In this document: piece after piece, positions 11,504-24,005 of the stretch | Numbering within the stretch: position 1 is the first letter of the stretch | Layout: the number at the start of each line of letters is the position of its first letter | Assembly: GCA_026120185.1 (NCBI GenBank) | Contig: JANUWF010001815.1 | Location: forward strand, 186,001-250,000 | Length of the DNA stretch: 64,000 nt | Source: Voacanga thouarsii | Taxonomy: Eukaryota > Streptophyta > Magnoliopsida > Gentianales > Apocynaceae | Direction of reading: 5' to 3' | The notes under the pieces: model-generated | What the model was told of the DNA's origin: nothing | Database searches by the model: none | Seen by the model: only the letters and a program-made list of their open reading frames with translations | Translations under genes and position numbers: made by a program

Positions 11504-13440
11504 TGTGAAACCCTAGCCAAAACCAACCTTAGAGTAAGAGGGTTGGGATACATATCATATTTTATTACATGTTTAAATATATTTTTAGATAATTTTATGT
11601 GCATTGAATTTGTCTTTTATAGTCTAGAGGGCTTGATTATGATTATTGAGTGAGAAGGGCAAAATGGTAATTTTTGCCTGAGGTGAAAATATGGAAATAG
11701 CTTGGGAAATAAATAGGAAAATATTTTTAGAGGGGGAAATAAGAACAAGAGTTGTTGTGGTGTAGTGGTCAGAGCCTTAGAATTGATTCTTGAGGTCTTG
11801 GGTTCAAATTCCATTATTAGAGCTATAGCATGATTAAATTTTATTTTTGCTTGGGAAGTATCATTGTCGGCCTTAGTGGTGTTTGGAGTAGGGTAGAGAT
11901 GTTGTCCAATAAGAGACATGATAGGAGTCTTCAAATCCTACTCTTTTACTCTACACAACATTTCTAAGGGGAATTCTTTTCCTCTTGATCCTTAGTTTTT
12001 CCTAATTCTCAATTCATTAGTTTGTTCATTGTGTTCAAGCTAATTTTATTCTAGAAAATTCCAGCAATGTGTTGTGTCTTTGAAGGTTCAAAATGTCTTA
12101 GTAAAATACATCATATGGACCAAAGCAATGGATGAGGGGGAAAGATGTCAAGTGAATTAAATTCCTTAGTAAACTTTCTAAAAAATCACTCTAGCTAGGT
12201 TCATTTCCCTTTGTACATAGAACTGAAATTTTTCCAGCTTTGTGTGCCTTCAAGGTGTCAAAATTCTTGACCATTATTCCCTCCCAAATTCTGCCAGAAA
12301 ATGGCCCTTTTGATTAGTTTAGAATCTGGATTTTTATGGCTATTTTCGGACTGCACAAAGATGGTGCAAAACCAGAAAAAAATCCTGTACAAATCGCAGC
12401 TTTGGAGGTCCAAAACCAAGCTGTTTTCTTCCAGTTTATGTACAGCACCCTAGCCATGTTTTTCCTCCATGAAGTAGGCTGAAAACCAGCCTTGAATACC
12501 CCAGAAATTCCCCTTCAAACTCTCTGCAAGTTGGCTGGAAATGGCAGCCGAAAATCTGCCCAGAAAATTGCTGTTCAGCGAAAACTGTGCAAGAAAAATT
12601 TTCCAGCTTTGGTTCCTATTTCTCTTCTAGCCGAAACTCCATCCTTTTTCTGCAAAAACCACCCCTAAACCTCCATTAACAGAACTCCATTGTCCTCCCA
12701 AATTTCTACACGAAAATCCAGCCATGGATGCCTAAAATATTTCCAAAAATTTCTGCAATCATACCTTGATTTGGATACCAAAATTCCAGCCACCATGATT
12801 TAACAACTTTCCGTAAAATATACCTCAAACAACCAGACCTTCTCTTCACCATTATACTCCATAATTTCGGCCACCCTAAGCCTCCTTCAACCAGCTTTCA
12901 TTCAACCAAAACACTGCCTAGAATTTCGTCCATGGCAGATCTCCAAAAGCTCTCCAATAATCAAAGATATTCTTGTGATACCTAGTTTCCAAATTTGCTT
13001 CCCAAAGATATTCTTCAATGATTTTAACAACTAACCTTTCCTTTTCCCTTCCAAATCAGAGAATCAACCTCCTAAACCCTACAGAAATTCGTCCAGCTCT
13101 ATCTCTCACAAAAATTCGGCAGCTGCACATTACCATCTCTCGATTTTCTTCAACCTTCAAGAACACATAGTACACCAAGAACACCTACTCATTCCTTTCA
13201 TCTAATACCTCTCCAAATCACTTCAAACTACCTCTAAAAATTCTATATTTCATCTATTCATTGTTGTGAGTCCATCCGTACCATTTTTAACATCAAACTC
13301 CTCAAATCATCTTGCTACTTCGGATCAAAACCAGAAATTTCTGTTAAGGTCAAGAACACCTTCAAGGTAAATTTATTCTAACAACTTCATCTTCTCCAAT
13401 CTTGATCTCTAGTGAGAGCCTATGTGAATAAACATGCTAA

Positions 13441-13509
<69 letters not shown>

Positions 13510-16039
13510 GGCCGAAAATTCCCCTCTCTTGGCCGGATGACTTTTTCTCCCATGAACATGCTTTCGCCATCTCCCATGGACAAAGTTAGACATCTAGGAG
13601 TTGAGATCTACTCTAAACTCCTTCAAAGCATTCATCAACCAAGTAAGTACCTTCAATATTCCTTTTTAAACTCTAGATTCATGTCTCTAGGATGATGATG
13701 ATAGTAGGTGGATGGTGATAGGATTTAAGTATATATATATATATATATATATTGTTGAGATTGAAGCATGAATATATGTATGATTGTGAAGGAGATGAGA
13801 TTTATGCATGGAAGGATTATCTTGGATGATTATATGATGATTTGAGGTTGATGCATGTCATAGGTAGTATTTGTGATGAAGTATGCTAGAGATTATGTCA
13901 CCTTTGGTGAACAGGATTTATATTCATGTTGGATTATTGAAGCCATGATCATATTTATGCTAGTAAGGGTTAGGTCATATTTTGATAAATTGAGATCTAT
14001 GCTTGTATGCATGATTTGGATGATTTGATGAATTAAAGGGTTGTATATGTTCATGATTGTGGTTAGCTATGGGAATATGATCATGATCTAGTTGTCTCTA
14101 AGCCAAATTTTATTTCATTAATAAAATATTTAATAATATGATTTTTCTAGTAAAATTTTGAAAACCATGGGAAAATGTGGATTTGGTCTTTTATATAAAA
14201 TAGTGATATTTTAGTCAAATAAATAATAGTTTTTGCTAGAAAAATAAAATATATAGATATTATAATATCAAATAAAGCCTTTTGTGAAAATAATCATAAT
14301 AGGTAAAATATTTATTATTAAAATTTAATTATTATCTTTTAATCAAACCTATTAAAATTTATTTATTATTTTTCAAGCAAGACTCATTAAAATTTATTTT
14401 CAACTAATTTTAACTATCAATTATTTTCTAACAATTAATTATTAATAAATTATTATTTTACCTTGTACCACCTAGGACTTTTCATCAAATAAACTCTAAA
14501 TTATTTTAGCAAGATTTAAACCTTCAACATATTGTACCTAATTTTCCAAACTCTAGTTATTTTAATATCAAACTAAATTTATTTTATAAACCCTCTTTAT
14601 TTATTATTGAGCCTTAAAGCTTGGGACACTAGGGATATGACTGTAGTAAGTTGAGTTAGTTTTATTTGAGAAAGTGAGTCTTTGGCTTGAGTTTGATTGT
14701 GGTTTGTATTTACCCTATGCGGGTCAGGTCAGCTATTGGAGACCTTTGTTGTGAGCAAGGATCAGGTAAGCTCCTGCATAAAACCTGTTTGATGAAAAAT
14801 GATTTTTTTTATGGCAAGCCAAATGTAGAGTGCATGGTCACTCATTTCTGTAAAGGCAATTGAGGATTATTTCCATTCTCATTTCAGACAAATAAATTAT
14901 TTGCAAATCAAGGGGTGGTTTTACTCAAAACCTAAAACTCTTTCTAAAACTAGTTTTGCCCCAAACTTTGGAAAACCTTAATTGCCATTTTCAAGTGGAA
15001 CTGTGTTTTGTTCATTTTCTCCCCAAGTGGGATATGTTACGTTGAGTACTCAACAGGGGTAGGCTAGTAGTACTAGTTTTGAAGAGCAAGAGTGAGTCTT
15101 CTGGCAGGTGGCCACCTCCAGAAGATAAGCTCAACTCAGAAAAACATCAGTACTACTTAGTCAGACCGGTCCGAGCTAGCAGTTTGTTTTATTTCAGTCA
15201 AGTGACTATGTTTGGCCGGAATGGACACCCGGTTGTTGTTTGGGTATAGAGAAGGAGGAGTATCTTGCCCGGTAGGCCGATCACCTACCTTTTGTCAGTT
15301 TGCACAAAGTGTTAGGCATTCTGACCGGTTATGGGGCCCAACGTGTGGTAACCCATAATCCTTTCTTTCGAGTGGTTGATCTTATAAATTATATACGGCT
15401 AGATAAGCCAAAGCGCCACTCTTATTTTTGAACATCATGCATTATTTGCCAGTATTTCTTTTGTCAGTCTGCACAAAGTGTGGCATTCTGACCATTGTAT
15501 GGTTATGGGGCCCAACGTGTGGTAACCCATGACCACCTTTATGAGTGGTTGATTTTATTGTGCACTTGTATGGTTTCAAAAAGAGGAAAACACCACTCTT
15601 GCTTTTGACTAATATTTTTTTCTTGCCAATATTTCTCTTATAAAGATTTCACACTTTGCATCCACGAACTGTTTTCACTGAACACCCAAAGCACACACGG
15701 ACTTACTGAGATTTCTGTCTCATCACCTTTTTACCATGATTTCAGGCCGATCCTGCGGTGGGGATGAGTAGCTAGTGTTATCTGCCTTGGAAGAGAATGT
15801 GTCTTTTGATTTTATGTATTGCTTTGGGGAGACGAGAGTGGATAATTTTATTTATGGATTTGTTTCCTTTTGGGAATTCGTGGATTTATTCTTGGGTTGT
15901 AATAAATCTTAAGTTGAAGTATTATTTTTATTATTTTTATTCCGCTATTTTATTTGTGTGACCTCATTATAAAGACCCCTTGTCCTTTGGACGGGGCGAC
16001 ATCCCCGGCCCCGACGGGCCTAGGTAGCGGGGTGTTACA
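11504..16039 (+). mobile_element. Solo LTR C of the Tekay-type family (4,536 bp)
   Basis: It starts TGTGAAACCC and ends GGTGTTACA, flanked on both sides by GATGG (11499-11503 and 16040-16044). The perfect 5-bp target duplication and absence of internal sequence show a solo LTR left by recombination between the two LTRs. It lies in the right LTR of element B. It carries the tRNA-like segment (11751-11820), a (CT)n run (13447-13507), and an extra tandem duplication near its 3' end. The 61-105-codon reading frames inside are not genes. Confidence 0.95.
15293..15533 (+). repeat. Tandem duplication inside solo LTR C
   Basis: The block TTTGTCAGT(T/C)TGCACAAAGTGT...GGGGCCCAACGTGTGGTAACCC occurs once in the other LTRs but twice here (starting near 15293 and near 15461; period about 170 bp). 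The following GAGTGGTTGATTTTAT segment is also repeated. Confidence 0.8.
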
Positions 16040-16684
16040 GATGGTAGTTGCAATTGATTAATTTCATATTCATTGGTTGTTAACTTGCTAGACCAAAGAG
16101 ATTAATTGATGAGAATTGAGTAATTAAAGGTTAATTGATGTCTGCCAGACCAAGCATTCATTGATTAATTTTATGCTTTAAATTTGCCAAAGCAAGGAAA
16201 TTTAATTAAAGATTGTGTTTAATGCATCTTTTGGGTGAATTAGTTGAGACGGACCAAGTGATGCTAATTTATCTAGAGGATAGTGATTTCATAGATTGAC
16301 CATCGAAGTGAATCTACCTTTATCCTTCATGCTGCCAAGAGAATAATTAGTTATGATAATGATTGGGTACTTTAAGATTATGTTTGTCAAAATAATGGTT
16401 TGAGTTACATACCTCTCCATCCTTGACATGCATTTATTTTTATTTTTATTTTCTTTTGTTTTGTTTTATTTCTTTTTCACTTTATTGAGTCGATTAAACA
16501 ATGAAAAAAATGTGATTAATGTATACTTGTTCCTAAAGGATCGACACTCGTTTGAACCCTATACTCTGTTAATGATGAGTACGCTTACTCATATATGTAA
16601 TTTGGGGTTAACATTTTAATTTGAACTTGATTTGGAATGTGTTTATTTTTATATGATTTTTTATACCCAAATCCAAACGCATCA

Positions 16685-18545
16685 AGTTTCCTGTCTTGTA
16701 CACACATGGTTCATCCTCATTTTGGGTGAAACCGTAAGACTTTACAATCTCGTCAAAATGAATGTTCCATACTCTCAATGCCTGCTTGAGTCCATAAATA
16801 GACTTCTTAAGCATGCAAACCATATGTTCTTGGCCTTTAGCAATAAAACCTTCCGATTGGAATATACAGATATCTTTGCTAAGATGGCCATTTAAAAATG
16901 TCGTCTGAACATCCATTTGTCATATCTCATAGTCATAATGACATGTGATGGCAAGGAGGATATGGATGGACTTAAGCATGGATACTGGGGAAAAGGTTTT
17001 CTCATAATCGATTCCCTCTTTCTGAGTATACCCTTTCGCCACAAGCCTAGCTTTGAAGGTTTTCACTTTCCCATTTTCTCCCCTCTTTCTCTTGTATACC
17101 CACTTACACCCAATGGGTTTTATCCCTTCGGGTGAAGCTACAAGATCCCAAACCTGATTGAAGTACATAGACTCAATCTCGACTTTCATTGCTTCATGCC
17201 ATAGATCTGCATCGGCATCAGCAACAGCCTCTTCGTAGCTAGTGGGGTCTTGTTCCTGATAGTCTGAGACTAGCTCGAAAGCTTCTCCAGTCCATATCTC
17301 TAGAACCTTAGACACTCTCCCACTACGACGAGGCTCCAATTGTACAGGCTTTTAAGGTTGTGCCTCTTCTTGTTCCATAATCGGGCCAGAAAAAGTTGAT
17401 TCCGAAGATAACTTTTCCTCATGTTCCAACCTAGTTAAACCTTTCATGGAAGTACTCTAATCATCCTCTAAGTATCTAGCATTCGTACTTACCAGTACTT
17501 TTTACTCCTTAGGATGATAAAAGTAACCACCCTTTGTCTCTTTTAGATACCCAACAAAATAGCATAATTCTGATCTTGGTTCCAACTTGTCTCCCTTGAC
17601 TAGTACATAAGCTGGACAACCCTATATCCTGAGATAACTCAGACTTGCCTTACGCCCAGTCCACATCTTATAGGGAGTCCTAGATACTGACTTGAAAGGC
17701 ACTAAGTTCAGAATGTATGCCGCTGTTTCCAGGGCATATCTCCAAAAAGACACTGGAAGAGTAGCATGAGATATCATATTTCGGACAATTTCCATCAATG
17801 TCCTGTTCCTTCTCTCAACTACTCCGTTCTGCTAGGGTGTCCCCAGCGCAGAGAGCTGGGATACTATCCCTTGATGTACCATATAGTCCTTGAATTCACT
17901 AAGGAGGTACTCTTCACTACGATCCGATCATAAGGTCTTGATCAATTTACCTGTCCGAGGCTCTACTTCAACCTTAAACTCTTTGAACTTATCAAAAGAG
18001 TTAGACTTGCGTCTCATCAGGTAAATGTAACCAAACCTTGTACAATCATCCGTGAAACTGATGGAGTACTCAAAACTCCCTCTAGCTGGTGTAGACAAGG
18101 GACCACACACATCAGTGTGAACAAGACTTAATACCTCCTTGGATCTATCTGACTTTAGGATAAATGACCTTTTGGTCATCTTTCTTAATAGGCAGGATTC
18201 ACACTAAGGCCAATTTTTCAATCTCAATGAGCCCAAAGGCCCATCATGAATTAACCTCAGAATCCTAGTTAAGTTGATATGACCCAACCTTAGATGCCAA
18301 AGAAAAGAGTCATTGATATTGGTCTTCCTCTACCTTGTTAAAGGTTTAGACTGAGACGTTATTTACTTGATTTTAATAGGGTTTAAGAAGAATATATTTC
18401 CATACATATGTCCAGTACATAAAATTTCTCCATCTCTACTGATAGTAATACCAGAATGAAAAGATACAGAATATTCTTAATTTATTAGTTTCGAACTGAA
18501 ATCAAATTCTGTAGAAATCTAGGTACATATAAAATATTTTTCAAA
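16685..18545 (-). pseudogene. pol: Copia fragment D1: integrase and N-terminal reverse transcriptase (minus strand)
   Basis: On the minus strand the order is integrase then RT, as in Ty1/copia. Integrase is recognisable from DVCGPLSTPARG, FTDDCTRFGY and NGVVERRNRTL (about 18180-17780). RT begins near 17200 with WHEAMKVEIESM, CKWVYKRKRG and ARLVAKGYTQKEGIDY, then DVQTTFLNG. It stops at 16685, before the YVDD box, where element B's LTR begins. In-frame stops occur, for example just before DVQTTF near 16917. It resembles D2 but differs at many positions, so it is a separate copy. Confidence 0.85.
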
Positions 18546-18557
18546 ACCACAAACAAT

Positions 18558-20322
18558 TGAAGGTTTAAAAGGGGGAAGAAAAGCATGCAGCGGAAGGAAA
18601 AATAGAAAAAAATTGAAGAACAAGAAACACACAGGCCGGAGCCAACGCCAATCACGGCCTGGCAGGACTTCGAGAGGAAAATTTTTTACCTCTTTTCCTC
18701 GTTCTAAGAATTAGCGGGACCGGAATGTGTGGGACTGGGTTAGGTGCGCTGGTGGAAACCTCTGGTGTGATTCCTACAATCTTCCTACTCCGTCTGTACA
18801 TGTATATGAACGCCAACCTCTCAATCTTCCAGTAGATGGCTTGCCTAATCCACGTTCGGTGAACAACTCACAGGGCTAAGGAATTTTTCTTGGAGAGAGA
18901 AATGAGGCGTTTGTTTTTTTCTCACGCCAAAAGAAGAAAAAAAAACCGCGTCCTCCTTTATCCTCTTGTTTAACCAAAATAAAAGCCTAGGTTAAACAGT
19001 ATTGGCCCATTAAACTTTTAGTTTAGCCTTTCGGACTAAATTAATTATTCTAATTAGAACCAAATAAATGGCCCAATAAATAATTAAATTTTTAGTCCAA
19101 ATAAACTAGTCCACTTAACAAGCCTATATTTGTTTAGTCCCAAGTAAATCTTTAATTATTCAATCGGGGCTAAAGCTCTGAACAATTAATTAACCTACCA
19201 AACTAATTTAATTATTTCTCTCTCTTCATGGACCTTTATTTCATTCTAGCCCAATAATTAAATGAGGCTACTTAAATAAAATAAATTCTATTTAATTCAA
19301 TTTAATACCAATTCCTTAGTCTGTATATAATTAGGACTCATGGTCTATGCTGGGGACCTAAAGACATATCGCATTGGCTACTAAAATGACCGAAATACCC
19401 TTTCCATATAAATAGCTATATTTTTTATTTTAAATATTTCATAATATCACCATAAGAAAATATTGACCCCAAGGACAATGCTTCGTTAGCAAAGTCTCCG
19501 ACCTATAGGTGTAATGACTAAAATACCCCTCTATACATCGCCGTACATTGGAGAGGAATAAATGTACTAACACCTCTACAAATGATATCTACCATCCTTA
19601 GGCTTCTAGTCCAATTATCCATGACTTCCTGGATTATTTCCGCTTTCCAAGGGAGCTACCTTAAAACAAATATCCAAGTCATGTTTTCCAGGACCCTAGA
19701 TATTTAGATCATTCAGATAACTACAAGGGGCGATATAGTATAGAAACTATCTTCTACAAGTCTGTCTTAACTAACTAGTTACACATACCCAACATGCAAG
19801 TATATTGGTCCTACGATAGAACCTCTACTATACCATATCAAAGTACATACTTTTAGCTTTGTCAGACCACCAACTCATATTCAAGTCGTAGAGTACTAGT
19901 CCACGCTATAGCAGTAGTAGTCTAGGTTTCTACCATATTGTACTTTAAGAAACCACTACTATAGGTCCTGTTATACGTATTTGAAATACGCTTATGTCAT
20001 GAAGTGAATGGACTACTCATAGGCTAAAGGTAAGTCATTCCCCATTTGGAATTTACAACATAATAACCTAGACGTGATGAGATTCCCATTCTCATTAATC
20101 GGTTAAGAACAAACATTTATGTGTTAAGTAACCTGTGATCCATACCTTACTATGAAAGACCTCCATTCACATGGACCACTTACTTAAACACAATGGGTCT
20201 TTTCCAAATGTAATTGTGCACAAATAAAATGTAAATTCACAAATAATTTCTGAAAACAAATTCTTTTATTAAAATATTCGATAAATACATCAGAAATCTA
20301 GTCTAAGTGGGCATATTTCCCA
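18558..20322 (-). repeat. Copia-type LTR on the minus strand, probably solo (about 1.77 kb)
   Basis: Read on the minus strand it begins (TGT)TGGGAAATATGCCC, a common start for plant copia LTRs, and ends ...TTTAAACCTTCA. With boundaries 18558-20322 it is flanked by ACAAT on both sides (18553-18557 and 20323-20327), as expected for a 5-bp target duplication. An alternative right end at 20325 (TGTTGGG) would lose this match. No coding capacity is seen. The flanking copia fragments are not contiguous parts of one element, so the history is more complex than one insertion. Confidence 0.6.
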
Positions 20323-20327
20323 ACAAT

Positions 20328-21552
20328 ATGCTACTGTTTCTAGAGTATATCCCTAAAAAGAGACCAAAAGAGTAGCATGAGACATCATGATTCAGACCAT
20401 TTCCATCAATATCATGTTCCTTCTCTCAGTTACTCCATTCTGCTGCGGTGTCCCCGGCGTAGAGAGCTAGGTTACTATCCCATAATGTACCATATAATCC
20501 TTTAATTCACTGAAGAGGTACTATCTACCACGATCCAATCGTAAGGTTTTGATCAGCTTACCTATTCGATGCTCCACTTCAGCCTTAAACTCTTTGAACT
20601 TATCAAAAGAGTCAAACTTACGCCTCATCAGGTAGACTTAACCAAATCTTGTACAATCATCCGTGAAAGTAATGAAGTACTCAAAACCCCATCTAGCTGG
20701 AGTAGACAAAGGACCACACACATCAATATGAACAAGGCCCAATATCTCATTGGCTCTATCAGCCTTTTGGGTAAATGACCTTTTGGTCATTTTTACCATA
20801 AGACAAGATTCACACTGATGCCAACTTTTCAATCTTAATGAGCCCAATGGCCCATCATGAATTAACCTCTGAATCCTGATTAACTTAATATGACCCAGCC
20901 TTAGATGCCAAATATATAAGTCATTGACATTGGTCTTTCTTTTCTTTCTTAAAGGTTCAGATTGTGTATTATTTATTTGATTATTTGTAGGATTTAAGAA
21001 AATATAAGTTTCCAAACATGTGCCCAAAACAAAAAACTTCTCCATTTCTTCTAATAGTAATACCATAATTGAAAGAAACAGAATATCCCTGATTTATAAG
21101 TTTTGCAACTGAAACCAAATTCTATCTAAATCCAGGTACATATAAAATATCCTTCAAAATAATTACTCTATTACAATAAAAAATAAGATCCAACTCTCCC
21201 ACTGCAAGGGCCCATACTTGCACTCCATTTCGTACTCGTAGTCCATGCTCCCCCTTCTGGAGTATTCTTATCTTCCTAAACCCCTGCAAGAGGTTACAGA
21301 TATGAACAGTGGCTCCAGAATCAACAATCCAAGGGAAAGTTGATCCAACCATTAAAACTGATTCTAGATAGAGAACAATACCTGTAGGATTTTTCTTGGC
21401 TTGAAAGTCTGGACACTCATTTTTCCAGTGTCTCTTCTATCCACACTTGAAGCACTTGCCTTTTTTGCTTGTTGGGCTGATTCTTGGGCTGGGCTACTTC
21501 GTTTCTTCTCTTCTTCCTGAACTTCTTGGGCTTGGGCCCAATTCTAAAAGAA
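20328..21552 (-). pseudogene. pol: Copia fragment D2, proximal part: gag zinc knuckle, protease, integrase (minus strand)
   Basis: Minus-strand order is the gag CCHC knuckle (near 21450-21405, with one in-frame stop), aspartic protease with IVDSGATVHICN (near 21325-21290), the GAG-pre-integrase region (WHLRLGH, near 20915) and integrase (DVCGPLSTPARW, FTDDCTRFG). Similarity ends at 20328 in mid-integrase, at the LTR 18558-20322. The gag part continues to the right beyond solo LTR E, at 26008-26640. Stops and frameshifts are scattered through the fragment. Confidence 0.85.
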
Positions 21553-21557
21553 GAAGC

Positions 21558-23956
21558 TGTAACACCCCGCTACCTAGGCCCACCCGGGGTCGGGGATGTC
21601 GCCCCGTCCAAAGGACAAGGGGTCTTTATAACTAGGTCACACAAATAAAATAGCAGAATAAAAATAATAATTTACTTTTATTACAACCCCAGAATAAATC
21701 CAAGATTAAATCCAAGACTTCCTAAAAGAAAAACAAATCCATAAATGAAATCATCCACTCTCAACTCCCCAAAGCAATACATAAAAATAAAAGACAACAT
21801 TCTCCTCCAAGGAAGATAACACAAGCTACTCATCCCCACAGTAGGATCGACCTAAAATCATGGTAAAATGGTGGTGAGACAGAAATCTCAGTAAATCCGT
21901 GTGTGCTTTGGTTGTTCAGTGAAAAAAGTTCGTGAATGCGAAGTATAAAATTCTTTATAAGAGTTCACTGGCAAGCAATAAACATCAGTAAAAAAACAAG
22001 AGTGGTGTTTTGGCATTTTTAGCCATACATAATTTATAAAATCAACCACTCAAAAAAAAAAAAAGGATTACGGGTTACCACACGTTGGGCCCCATAGTCG
22101 GATGGTCAGCATGCCATACTTTATGCATACCGCCAGTCAGAATACCACACTTTGTGCAGACTGACAAAAGTATGTGATCGGCCTACTGGGCAAGATCCTC
22201 CTTTTTCTCTATACCCAAACAACAACCGGGTGTCCATTCCGGCAAAACATAGTCACTTGACTGAAATAAAAACTGCTAGCTCGGACCGGCATGACTAAGT
22301 AGTACTGACGTTTTTCTAAGTTGAGCTTATCTTCTGGAGGTGGCCTCCTGCCAGAAGACTCACTCTTGCTCTTCAAAACTAGTACTACCAGTCTACCCTT
22401 ATTGAGTACTCAACGTAACATATCCTACTTGAGAAAAATGAACAAAACATAGTTCCACTTGAAAATGGCAATTATGGCTTCCCAAAGTTTGAGGCAAAAC
22501 TGGTTTTAGAAAGAGTTTTAGGTTTTCAGTAAAACTGCCCCTTGATTTGCAAATAATTTATTTGTCTGAAATGAGAATGGAAATAATCCTCAATTGCCTT
22601 TACAAAAATGAGTGACCATGCACTCTACATTTGGCTTGCCATAAAAAAAAAAATCATTTTTCATCAAACAGGTTTTATGCAGGAGCTTACCTGATCCTTG
22701 CTCACAACAAAAGTCTCCAACAGCTGACCTAACCCCACATGGGGTAAATACAAACCACAATCAAACTCAAGCCAAAGATTCACTTTCACAAATAAAACTA
22801 ACTCAACTTACTACAATCATGTCCCTAGTGTCCCAAGCTTTAAGGCCCGATAATAAATAAAAGGGTTTATAAAATAAATCTAGTTTGATATTAAAATAAC
22901 TAAAGTTTGGGAAATAGGTACTAATAAGTTGAAGGTTTAAATCTTACTAAAATAATTTAGAGTTTATTTGATGAAAAGTCCTAGGTGGAATTAGGTAAAA
23001 TAATGATGTATTAATAATTTAATTGTTAGAAAATAATTGATAACTAAAATTAGTTAAAAATAAATTTAATGAATCTTGCTTGAAAGATAATAAATAAATT
23101 TTTAATGGGTTTTGATTAAAAGATAATAATTAAATTTTTAGTAATAAATATTTTACTAATTATGATTATTTCCATAAAAGGCTTTATTTGATATTATCAT
23201 TTTATATATATAATATATATATATATATATATTTTCTAGCAAAAGCTATTATTTATTTGACTAAAATATCCTTATTATATATATAATATTCCAAATCTAC
23301 CCCTCCTAGGGTTTTGTGAAATTACTAGCGAAAAATTATAATATTAAATATTTTATTGAAGAAATAAAATTAGCTTAGGGACAACTAGATCATGACCATA
23401 GTTCTTTTGCTAACCACAATCATGAACATTTACAACCCTTCAATTCATCAAATCATCCAAATCATGCATATAAGCATAGATCTAACAATATCAAGACATA
23501 ATCTAACCTTTTCTAGCATAAATATGATCATTGCTTCAATAATCCAACATGAATATAAATCCTATTCACCAAAGGTGACATAATCTCTAGCATACTTCAT
23601 CACAAATACTACCTATGACATGGAGACATGCATTAAACATCAAATCATCATACAATCAACCAAAATAATCCATCCATGCATAAATCCCACCTCCTTCATA
23701 TTCATACATACATTCATGCTTCAACCTCAACAATATATACTCAAACCTTATCCACAATCCATCTTCTATCAACATCATCCTAGAGGCATGAATCTAGAAT
23801 TTAAAAAAAGGGTTAAAACATCTTACTTGATTGATGAATACTTTGAAGGTGTTTCGAATGAATCTCAACCCTTAGATGCCTAAATCCGTCCAGAGGAGAT
23901 GAAGGGAGCAAGGCCATGGAGAAGAAACCATTCGGCCAAGTAAGTGAGTGGTTCGG

Positions 23957-24005
<49 letters not shown>

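Larger units (their letters stand above)
8010..16684 (+). mobile_element. Element B: deleted OTA-type (Ogre/Tat/Athila) Ty3/gypsy element
   Basis: B consists of a short left-LTR piece (8010-~8216), an integrase fragment, a long purine-rich 3' non-coding region and a right LTR (10614-16684, interrupted by solo LTR C). The left-LTR piece matches the right LTR from about 11262. The element jumps from it straight into the end of RNase H/start of integrase near 8217, so the PBS, gag, PR and RT have been deleted. The OTA assignment rests on the integrase sequence and the typical GTGTGGGGG pre-LTR tract. B's right end abuts copia D1. Confidence 0.75.
10614..16684 (+). repeat. Right LTR of element B, interrupted by solo LTR C
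   Basis: It starts TGATAGGGGC after a GTGTGGGGGAATA tract and ends ...ACGCATCA, giving TGAT/ATCA inverted termini. Solo LTR C plus one copy of its target duplication occupies 11504-16044, so B's own LTR is about 1.53 kb. It contains three degenerate GGCGCCGGC repeats (about 10790-11035). Copia reverse-transcriptase sequence begins immediately after 16684. Confidence 0.65.
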
